Positions 1 to 5,489 of a stretch of DNA of 5,489 nt are shown piece by piece. Positions within the stretch are counted from its first letter, which is position 1, and every line of letters begins with the position of its first letter. Origin of the DNA: Thermoplasmata archaeon (GTDB lineage: Archaea; Thermoplasmatota; DAOVMN01); assembly GCA_030630685.1 (NCBI GenBank), contig DAOVMN010000174.1, forward strand, positions 1 to 5,489. The letters run 5' to 3'. The notes under the pieces are model-generated. The model did no database searches. It had not been told where the DNA came from and worked only from the letters and a program-made list of their open reading frames with translations. A program made the translations under genes and the position numbers.

Positions 1-1135
1 CATCCAGGCGGATGCCGTGGTCACAGTTGTTCGATGCGGTGTTGCCTGTGAGGCTGGCATTGTTCCCCTGCAGATAGATGCCGTAGCCGCTGTTGTCATT
101 TGCGGTGTTGTTCGTGAGCGTGCAGTTGCTACCCCTCAGCTCGATGCCGTAGCCGCTGTTGTTCTCGCATATGTTGTGTTCGAGCGTGCAGTGGTTCGAA
201 TGTCCCAGATTGATGCCGTCGCTGTTGTTCCATGCTATGTTGTCCGTGAGCATGCAGTTGCTCGAATCCCCCAGGGCAATACCGTCGCCACTGTTGTTCG
301 ATGCGAGGTTGTATTCGAGCTTGCAGTTGCTCAAATTATACAGGTAGATGCCGCTGCCGCTGTTGTTCTCTACTAAGTTGTTCTTGAGCGTGCAGTTATT
401 TGAAGAAGATATGGAGATGCCGTCGCGAGGGTCTCTATCCGTACCCATGTTTTCAACATCGGTCATAGTGATGAGACTGTTATTGCATTGGTCCAACGAG
501 ATGCCATGACCACAATAAACTCCTGCGGTTGAACCATTGAAGTCGCAGTTTTTTATCGAACAATGGTCAGAATTAACCAGACGAACTCCACCTCCATTGA
601 CCTTAACGAAATCCATTTCGAGGTTTCCATAAATGGTTATCGCATAGCCATGGTATGCATAGTCTGCACTACTATTTATTGTTACTGCCTTAATCTTCAA
701 TGTTACATTCTCTTCCACCGTTACGGTATCTGTCAGATTATACGGGCTGGCCCAGTCCCATGTAGTGTCAAGGGTTATCGTGCCGTGAACATTCCCCGTG
801 GTTACTTTATCATAGCCGCTCTCTCTGTATTCTAAATCACTATCGTAGACTTTTATTTCGTAGTTGTATGTTACGCCTTTGCTCAGTTCATCGTCACGAT
901 AGAAGGTTGCGTTACGGTTGAATGCTGCATGAATCAGTTCCCCTTCTCTCCAAAGTTCATATCTTCCGAAGTCTTCACGTTCATATCTTGACCATTCGAG
1001 GTCAACGACCTGGTTGCCTACATATTTGTCGTTCAGTGTTATCGCCTCGGCGTCCTCGCTGAGGACAACCACTGCCGCAAGGGCTACAAGCACAACGGCT
1101 CCGGTGAGGAGCAGCATTCGGGTGGTTTTTATCAT
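1..1135 (-). CDS. NosD/PbH1-type beta-helix surface protein, N-terminal part (runs off left edge)
   Basis: Seen: starting from ATG at 1135-1133, 378 codons are open to the left edge with no stop; the C-terminus is outside the window. The start is chosen because a strong SD (AAGGAGGAC) lies 7 nt upstream and a signal peptide follows at once. That peptide has basic K3 and R6, a hydrophobic core at about residues 7-25, and an Ala-Glu-Ala cleavage motif ending at A31. Residues 32-115 look like a fibronectin-III-like domain and end in VTTGNV, shared with the upstream paralog. After a lead-in with ITIYGNL at about 166-172, PbH1 coils start near 185. From residue 239 they are very regular, 22-23 residues each, with the pattern GIxL...NCxL..N.A.NNSG. 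Known: such coils form right-handed parallel beta-helices, found in NosD, polysaccharide-active enzymes and archaeal surface proteins. Inference: an exported surface protein that binds or cleaves an unknown ligand. The family is secure, the function is not. Being the third gene of a tight cluster, it is probably co-transcribed with the genes to its right. Confidence 0.92.
   Translation of the reverse strand, partial: MIKTTRMLLLTGAVVLVALAAVVVLSEDAEAITLNDKYVGNQVVDLEWSRYEREDFGRYELWREGELIHAAFNRNATFYRDDELSKGVTYNYEIKVYDSDLEYRESGYDKVTTGNVHGTITLDTTWDWASPYNLTDTVTVEENVTLKIKAVTINSSADYAYHGYAITIYGNLEMDFVKVNGGGVRLVNSDHCSIKNCDFNGSTAGVYCGHGISLDQCNNSLITMTDVENMGTDRDPRDGISISSSNNCTLKNNLVENNSGSGIYLYNLSNCKLEYNLASNNSGDGIALGDSSNCMLTDNIAWNNSDGINLGHSNHCTLEHNICENNSGYGIELRGSNCTLTNNTANDNSGYGIYLQGNNASLTGNTASNNCDHGIRLD
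11..430 (-). repeat. Beta-helix coil repeats, 66-69 bp period
   Basis: A recurring motif, GGCATC preceded by near-identical Asn/Ser/Gly codons on the minus strand, recurs at about 11, 77, 143, 212, 278, 347 and 416, with steps of 66 or 69 bases. Each unit encodes one 22-23-residue PbH1 coil beginning GI[SYANER]L. The DNA repetition follows from a repetitive protein rather than being a non-coding array. Neighbouring units are similar enough to suggest growth by unequal recombination. Confidence 0.85.
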
Positions 1136-1137
1136 GT

Positions 1138-1263
1138 TCAGTCCTCCTTTGTTATGTCTTCAGTTGTGTTCTCCTTATTGCTGTTTTCGTTTCCGGTCCC
1201 AACCGTGGTGTCTCGTGATTCCCGGTTTTCCCGGTCTTCCTGTTCGTCTTTCCTGTCCTCCTC
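1138..1263 (-). other. In-frame conserved tail after the TAG of the 1270-aa gene (41 codons plus TGA)
   Basis: Seen: reading on past TAG (1266-1264) in the same frame gives 41 sense codons and then TGA at 1140-1138. The peptide starts EEDRKDEQED and ends TTEDITKED. It aligns with the end of the protein encoded at 5489-5079: over the final 28 codons 22 residues and 19 codons are identical. The only length difference just upstream is 3 codons, so the frame is kept. There is no in-frame ATG, GTG or TTG, so the segment cannot be a separate small gene. Interpretation: either a once-translated tail cut off by a nonsense change, or a tail still made by TAG readthrough or by decoding TAG as an amino acid. 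Part of its conservation could be due to the SD it carries for the next gene. Confidence 0.8.
1141..1149 (-). promoter_or_regulatory. Shine-Dalgarno site for the gene starting at 1135
   Basis: The minus strand reads AAGGAGGAC with 7 nt between the GGAGG core and ATG. It fixes the start of the left-hand gene. The same nine bases encode the final Lys-Glu-Asp of the tail following the upstream TAG, so coding and ribosome-binding information overlap. Confidence 0.85.
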
Positions 1264-4200
1264 CTAACCTTTTTTTTCTATAATCTCATCTTCCTTCTCC
1301 ATCATCCCCCCCACCGGCACGATGCCCATCTTCACCAGCACGAGAAGCAGCACCACGACCAGTACGATAACTCCGCCAACCAGAAGCGCAACGCTGCCGC
1401 CGTCGTCGTCATCGCCGCCACCTGTGGGTTTCACATAGGTAATCGTCGTCGTTTTCTCCGTGGATTCCCCTGTTCTCGTGAGAGTAACATTCACAAGGAT
1501 GGCATGTGTGCCTTCCGCAAGACCCGTGGGAAGGAGGAATTTCCCGGAATATTGATTCCCGTTCATGGTGGCGGATGCGACTTCCGTGCCATCTAGGAAT
1601 ATTAACACACTCCGGATGGCTGCGGCAGGATCGACCGTGATGTTGCCGGAAACCGTAATCGCTGTTCCAGGCGCGATTTTATCGGTGATATCGTTGATGG
1701 TTATTGTGATCGTGTGGACAACAGGCTCGTCACTTATCGTTTCTCCGGCACCGAATGGGGTTCCACCCAGGTCGGTCAGGGAAGGTGTTGTATCCGATCT
1801 GACCTTCGCCCAGATGTAGCCTGCATACTCCCCCATGTCTTCCGTACTCACTCCGGTATCCGAGCACTGCGCCCATTCGTTCCCGTTCCACCAGAACATG
1901 CGGAGTTTGGATTCATCCTTCCCGTCCAGGTCCGCTTCGGTGTAGTAGAGTTTGATGACGATCTCGTTCACGCCCTCGGATTCATCCAGATGCACATCGA
2001 TGTACTTTCCAACGTCACCCTGGAAGCCCACTCCCGGATTGGAATCATATTTGAGGGTGGTGATGGTCACATCCTCGCCAGTGTCGTAATCCACCGTGGT
2101 ATCCGTATCCTCCAGGGCATCAACCGTCCCTTCACCGGCAGGAACCACCTCCACATGTTTCGCGGAATATTCGGCGCCGATCCACGGTGTGTAATCAACA
2201 TTTTCGCTCACGTTGTCGCCGCTGCCTGCGCCTGCGCCCGACGGTCCGGATTTATCACCCCACCAGTTGTTCTCCGCGTTGACTGTGACAGAGGGGTCGG
2301 TGTTCTCCATTCCCAGGTGTGCATTGCCTATGATCTCGTTCCAGTGGATTTCGGGCATGGAACCGTTCTCGCACAGGATGCCGATGCCGTTATTCGTTAT
2401 GTTGCAATCACTCACTGTCACACCGGTCACACCTGAAACATAAACTCCGGCAGCGGAACCTTCGGCAGTGGAACCTTCGGCACCCCGGATGGTAAAGCCC
2501 CTGATATTGATCCCGTCCGCACTCAAATTGAACACGGGCATTTCCGGGTCGTTTGCCTGCACGGTACAGTTTTCCGAGCCGTCCCTGGAACGGATCGTAA
2601 GGCGTTTTGTCACTTCCACATTCTCGGTGTAGGTGCCGTCCTCCACCTCGATGATGTTGCCCTCCCCGGTGTCGGAGTCGTCGATGGCATTCTGGATCGT
2701 TGCGAAATCCTCGGAGGTGTTCAGGTTGTGAACCGGCATGGCAGGCTGGGCGTTGATCAGGGGGGCATATATGGCAGATTCAAGGACAGGGATGGAGTTG
2801 GCGGTTTGAACATAGATTTCGTTGTTCCCGGTATTATGGCCAGGGAACGGCAACTTCCATACTTTGCACTCCTCGTCCAGGCTCCATGCCTTGTCCTCCG
2901 GGTTTGCCTGCGACACCCACCGCCAGATCTCAAGGTTGTCCTCCTTCAGCCCCATGAGCTGCTCGTCCCGGTAGTGGAAGGTCAGGTAGAAGGGAGCCCC
3001 GCCGGAGGAGTAGAAGATATCCACGAAATTCGAGATGTTGACGCTATTTACCGGATACATGGGCGGCTGGGGCATCTTTGGAGGTGCCTCCACACTGCTG
3101 ACATACATGGTCCTGTCGAACCCCTCCAGAGAGAAGGTCGTGGGATAGTTTGTGCCAATGGTGTTCTCCCTGTACTCGTTGGTGGTCTTTGAAAGGCAGT
3201 CCTCGTGGAGGTCGCAGCCATTGTCCATCGTGGAGATCCTGTTCTTCTCCACCTTGTTGTTGTGACCTCCGAAGTTCACGTTCAACACGTTGGTGTAGGA
3301 GATATTGATGCCATCCTGCCCACAGTTCAGTATGGTGTTCTCCATGATGGTGTTGTTGCTGCCACCTTCGATATGGATGCCGTACGTGTTCCACGAGAGG
3401 TTGTTGTTCCGGATGATGTTGTTGTCTGCCCTGATGGCTCCATAGTTCTCATCAAAATACCCGCGGAGGTAAATCGCGTAGTGTTTTCCCGTGATGATAT
3501 TGCCCGCGATAAAGTTCCTCTCGTTGCTGTTACGCATCCAGTCCTCTCCCAGAGAAACACCGTGTCCTGTGTATCCATCGTAGTTCCTGATGGTGTTTCC
3601 TGTAATGGTGTTGTCGAAACAGCCGTATTCAAACAGAATTCCGTCCTTGCACTCGATGATCCGGTTGTTCTTGAAGATGCTGTCGCTGATTTTACCCAGT
3701 CCAAATGCGTATCTAGTGGCGTCCCTGACTTCGTTGTTATTCATGGTGACATGCTTGTGGGTGCCGCAGACAGAGGTAATAACACCGATATCGCACTGAT
3801 CTATCTGATTGTCTTCAATGGTTGTGTTGGTGACATTGCCATATGTATTAATTGCCCCTGTGAACTTCGTCATGGAGTTACGGGCAACTGTGTGTCTGTC
3901 CCCTTTCAGTCCGATCCCTCCTTTGTATTCCACGGATGCTCCTTCCATGGTATTGTCCACAATCTTCTGATTCGAGCCCTCAACTATGATGGCTTTGTAG
4001 GTGACATCTGTGAATGTGTTGTTATGGATACTGGAATCCTTTCCGATGAACCAGATCCCGCAACCCACATTGGTGAAGGTGTTTTTATATATCTTGGAGT
4101 TGTTGGCAATCACACGGATTCCTTCGTCGAAACGGTCCGAGACACTGTTCTCGAAACTGTTCTCGTATATTCTGGAATTGTTCAGACTACAACGGATCCA

Positions 4201-5076
4201 GATGCTTCTGTAGATGTCTGTGAACTTATTGTTGTGAATACTGGCGTTCTCCAGATGGCGGCTATAGATGGCACGGCGGCAGTTGTCAAAGGTATTGTCA
4301 AAGATCTCCACATTGCTGCACGGAGGGTATTCTCCTTCTCCTGGGTCAACGCTGCCGAAAAGGATACTAGCGTATTGACTGTTGTCGTAACCGCTAAAAG
4401 TGTTATTCTTGATTGAAATTTCGGAGCAGTTCGTCATATCAAGCCCTGGATATCTGCCATCATAGTTGTTGGGAGCATAGAAGTTGGAGTTTATCACATG
4501 TATGTACTCACGGTTACTGTACCTGAGGCTTCCATACACGGTGACACCGTATATTTCGTCATCGGTACCAGCCAGATAGGAGTCGGTGGTATTGATGATC
4601 GTGCCGACCCCAATATTCAAATATGCACCTTTCCTAACAGTGACATGACCTGATAGTATATAAGGACCGCCATCTCCTGTAAAGTCTGTATCAATGATTA
4701 CAAGACCCTGGACATTTCCGGTGGTGACATCGTCAATTTCGTCATCGCCGTACCAGTGATTTTTGCTGTCCCGTGTGAAATATTGTTCGATCCTATACTG
4801 ATAGGTCTTATTCTTTTCCAGACCCGTGTCCTGATATTTCGTCACATTGATATCAGTGAAATTTGCCACCTCCACGTCATCCCTGAGAATGCTGGTGTAG
4901 GCGAAATCGTCGCCGTCGTAGCCGGTGGTCCATTCCATCTGTACTTCTGTGTTTCCCACAAAACGGTTGTAAAGAACCACTTTCGCTTCGGCGTCCTCGT
5001 TGAAGACAACCATTGCCGCAAGGGCAGCAAGTACAATGGCTCCGATCAGGAGCAGTATTCGGGTGTTTTTTGTCAT
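1264..5076 (-). CDS. Large membrane-anchored double beta-helix surface protein (1270 aa to TAG)
   Basis: Seen: ATG at 5076 with AAGGAGGAC 7 nt upstream. Residues 1-31 form a signal peptide (K3, R6, hydrophobic 7-25, Ala-Glu-Ala ending at A31). Residues 32-120 are FN3-like. A first Asn-rich PbH1 beta-helix spans about 175-640, with repeated IxxNxF and NNTI strands. A beta-sandwich module with many aromatic residues lies at about 685-775. A second, shorter beta-helix at about 785-955 opens with the FATIQNAID...DGTYTENV cap typical of PbH1 surface proteins and closes with NNWWGDKSGPSG. A second copy of the sandwich module follows at about 1020-1110, then an Ig-like domain at about 1119-1216, an Asp run at 1222-1225, a membrane helix at about 1228-1248 and a basic/acidic tail. 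Inference: anchored in the cytoplasmic membrane with the bulk outside; many N-X-S/T sites suggest glycosylation. Adhesion, envelope structure or polysaccharide binding are all possible, and no catalytic residues could be assigned. The terminal TAG is followed by an in-frame conserved tail (separate entry), so the true product may be 1312 residues. Confidence 0.95.
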   Translation of the reverse strand: MTKNTRILLLIGAIVLAALAAMVVFNEDAEAKVVLYNRFVGNTEVQMEWTTGYDGDDFAYTSILRDDVEVANFTDINVTKYQDTGLEKNKTYQYRIEQYFTRDSKNHWYGDDEIDDVTTGNVQGLVIIDTDFTGDGGPYILSGHVTVRKGAYLNIGVGTIINTTDSYLAGTDDEIYGVTVYGSLRYSNREYIHVINSNFYAPNNYDGRYPGLDMTNCSEISIKNNTFSGYDNSQYASILFGSVDPGEGEYPPCSNVEIFDNTFDNCRRAIYSRHLENASIHNNKFTDIYRSIWIRCSLNNSRIYENSFENSVSDRFDEGIRVIANNSKIYKNTFTNVGCGIWFIGKDSSIHNNTFTDVTYKAIIVEGSNQKIVDNTMEGASVEYKGGIGLKGDRHTVARNSMTKFTGAINTYGNVTNTTIEDNQIDQCDIGVITSVCGTHKHVTMNNNEVRDATRYAFGLGKISDSIFKNNRIIECKDGILFEYGCFDNTITGNTIRNYDGYTGHGVSLGEDWMRNSNERNFIAGNIITGKHYAIYLRGYFDENYGAIRADNNIIRNNNLSWNTYGIHIEGGSNNTIMENTILNCGQDGINISYTNVLNVNFGGHNNKVEKNRISTMDNGCDLHEDCLSKTTNEYRENTIGTNYPTTFSLEGFDRTMYVSSVEAPPKMPQPPMYPVNSVNISNFVDIFYSSGGAPFYLTFHYRDEQLMGLKEDNLEIWRWVSQANPEDKAWSLDEECKVWKLPFPGHNTGNNEIYVQTANSIPVLESAIYAPLINAQPAMPVHNLNTSEDFATIQNAIDDSDTGEGNIIEVEDGTYTENVEVTKRLTIRSRDGSENCTVQANDPEMPVFNLSADGINIRGFTIRGAEGSTAEGSAAGVYVSGVTGVTVSDCNITNNGIGILCENGSMPEIHWNEIIGNAHLGMENTDPSVTVNAENNWWGDKSGPSGAGAGSGDNVSENVDYTPWIGAEYSAKHVEVVPAGEGTVDALEDTDTTVDYDTGEDVTITTLKYDSNPGVGFQGDVGKYIDVHLDESEGVNEIVIKLYYTEADLDGKDESKLRMFWWNGNEWAQCSDTGVSTEDMGEYAGYIWAKVRSDTTPSLTDLGGTPFGAGETISDEPVVHTITITINDITDKIAPGTAITVSGNITVDPAAAIRSVLIFLDGTEVASATMNGNQYSGKFLLPTGLAEGTHAILVNVTLTRTGESTEKTTTITYVKPTGGGDDDDGGSVALLVGGVIVLVVVLLLVLVKMGIVPVGGMMEKEDEIIEKKG

Positions 5077-5195
5077 TTTTAGTCCTCCTTTGTCATACCC
5101 CCGGTTATGTTCTCATTATTGCTGTTTTCGTTTCCTGTCCCAATCGTTGTGTCTCGTGATTCCCGGTCCTCCCGATTGTCTTTCCTGTCCCCGGT
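4982..5195 (-). repeat. Duplicated junction block, copy 2 (tail + SD + signal peptide)
   Basis: Partner of the block at 1041-1263. It holds the end of the upstream gene, its TAA, the 2-nt spacer, the SD and the signal-peptide codons of the 1270-residue protein. Similarity falls away inside the FN3-like domain, where only protein-level resemblance remains. Confidence 0.8.
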
Positions 5196-5489
5196 ATCGT
5201 TATCCTTTTTCATATTCCCACTGTCCCACACTTCTTGCTCCCCTGCGGGTTTGTCATCTTTTTTCAGTGGCATTTCCTTCATTTCCTGTTTTCCTTCGGA
5301 TTCCACTCTGCTCCCCTCATCATCCGGTACACTCTCACCAAATTCCAGCCCACCCCCTTTGGATTCCTGTACGCTCTCGTCAAATTCCAGCCCACTTCCC
5401 TTAGACTCCAGTCCGCTCTCCTCACCAGGAGACTCGATCCAGCCCCCTGTATCATCATCCTTCTTTCCACCCGGGGGTAGAACTCCCAG
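5079..5489 (-). CDS. C-terminal acidic tail of an upstream, probably paralogous, membrane-anchored protein (5' part outside)
   Basis: Seen: the frame is open from the right edge for 136 codons to TAA at 5081-5079, two bases before the next ATG. A GTG at 5306 could serve as a start, but the frame continues well beyond it. The composition is hydrophilic and rich in Glu, Asp, Lys, Gly and Ser, with no membrane helix or enzyme motif. The first residues read LGVLPPGGKK, which resembles MGIVPVGGMM just after the membrane helix of the 1270-residue protein. Residues about 9-64 contain 14-residue repeats. The last 28 residues match the in-frame segment after the neighbouring gene's TAG at 22 of 28 positions. 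Inference: this is the cytoplasmic tail of a third paralog whose membrane helix and ectodomain lie to the right of the window. The final Lys-Glu-Asp codons double as the SD of the downstream gene, which suggests translational coupling. Alternative: an unrelated acidic protein that acquired this 3' block by recombination. Confidence 0.75.
   Translation of the reverse strand: MGVLPPGGKKDDDTGGWIESPGEESGLESKGSGLEFDESVQESKGGGLEFGESVPDDEGSRVESEGKQEMKEMPLKKDDKPAGEQEVWDSGNMKKDNDTGDRKDNREDRESRDTTIGTGNENSNNENITGGMTKED
5082..5090 (-). promoter_or_regulatory. Shine-Dalgarno site for the 1270-aa gene
   Basis: The minus strand reads AAGGAGGAC, again 7 nt from the GGAGG core to ATG at 5076. It is embedded in the last three codons (Lys-Glu-Asp) of the upstream gene, followed by TAA and two bases. 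Ribosomes terminating on the upstream gene would be positioned to re-initiate here, so translational coupling is likely (inference). Confidence 0.85.
5298..5423 (-). repeat. 42-bp (14-codon) tandem repeats in the acidic tail
   Basis: Units at 5382-5423 and 5340-5381 match at 34 of 42 bases by my hand alignment. A more diverged third unit is at 5298-5339, and 5424-5465 may be a fourth, degenerate one. The encoded units read EESGLESKGSGLEF, DESVQESKGGGLEF and GESVPDDEGSRVES. The period is a multiple of three, so copy number can change without breaking the frame. They probably form a flexible acidic linker or spacer; function unknown. Confidence 0.8.

Larger units (their letters stand above)
1041..1263 (-). 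repeat. Duplicated junction block, copy 1 (tail + SD + signal peptide)
   Basis: This stretch covers the in-frame tail, stop, 2-nt spacer, SD and signal-peptide codons of the left-hand gene. It is a diverged direct copy of 4982-5195. From the ends of the signal peptides to about 1220 the two align without gaps at a constant offset of 3941 bases; further into the tail there is a 9-base (3-codon) length difference. Such a block suggests tandem duplication of whole genes, or gene conversion between their junctions. Confidence 0.8.

Noticed and set aside
17..376. 119-codon plus-strand frame with repeats
   Set aside because: The repeats mirror the PbH1 coils of the minus-strand gene; the peptide is an Ala/Val-rich shadow.
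11..430. Regularly spaced repeats resembling a CRISPR or satellite array
   Set aside because: The 66/69-bp steps are whole codons, the units vary continuously rather than alternating repeat and spacer, and they translate to beta-helix coils.
1141..1263. Separate small ORF between the two complete starts
   Set aside because: There is no ATG, GTG or TTG in the conserved frame, so it cannot start on its own.
1270..1277. Programmed frameshift at the A8 run to bypass the TAG
   Set aside because: The conserved tail is in the same frame as the gene, so a -1 or +1 shift would leave it rather than reach it.
1714..2436. 240-codon plus-strand open frame
   Set aside because: It lies wholly antisense to well-defined domains of the large gene and has no recognisable features.
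3205..4416. 403-codon open frame on the plus strand opposite the large gene
   Set aside because: It is Val/Ile/Asp-rich low-complexity sequence, as expected from the complement of Asn-rich beta-helix codons (AAC gives GTT). No SD or recognisable domain was seen, and the minus-strand protein is clearly real.
5079..5306. Independent 75-residue gene starting at GTG 5306
   Set aside because: The frame stays open to the right edge with the same composition and repeats, and no convincing SD precedes this GTG, so it is the tail of a larger gene.

Overview
The window is entirely minus-strand coding sequence, read from right to left. It looks like part of an operon of tandemly duplicated genes for large secreted or membrane-anchored right-handed parallel beta-helix (NosD/PbH1-type) surface proteins. 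The architecture is an N-terminal signal peptide, a fibronectin-III-like domain, Asn-rich beta-helix coils, beta-sandwich modules, an Asp-rich linker, a single C-terminal transmembrane helix and a short charged cytoplasmic tail. There is no LPXTG-type sorting signal. Together with dense N-glycosylation sequons and strong Shine-Dalgarno sites, this fits an archaeon. From general resemblance I lean to Thermoplasmatota, possibly a methanogenic lineage, but that is inference and no marker gene is present.

Layout from right to left. At 5489-5079 is the C-terminal 136 residues of an upstream gene: an acidic, hydrophilic tail with 14-residue tandem repeats. Its first visible residues resemble the segment just after the membrane helix of the next protein, so it is probably a third paralog. 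Two bases after its stop, at 5076-1264, is a complete 1270-residue double beta-helix protein ending in TAG. From 1263 to 1138 the same frame stays open for 41 further codons. These encode a tail clearly homologous to the end of the upstream protein and end in TGA. Two bases after that TGA, at 1135, a third gene starts. It is a paralog with nearly the same signal peptide, and its first 378 residues run off the left edge without a stop.

The two gene junctions have identical geometry: SD inside the last Lys-Glu-Asp codons, stop, 2 nt, ATG. They are copies of one roughly 220-bp block. The most interesting point is the TAG at 1264-1266, the only thing separating the 1270-residue protein from a conserved tail that would otherwise end exactly where its neighbour's does. 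It may be a recent nonsense mutation, a readthrough site, or a sense TAG (pyrrolysine) codon. The window alone cannot decide.

No RNA genes, mobile elements, CRISPR arrays, promoters or terminators are supportable. No gene-free stretch reaches 300 bases. The longest is the 128-base gap between the TAG and the next ATG, and that is probably (ex-)coding.
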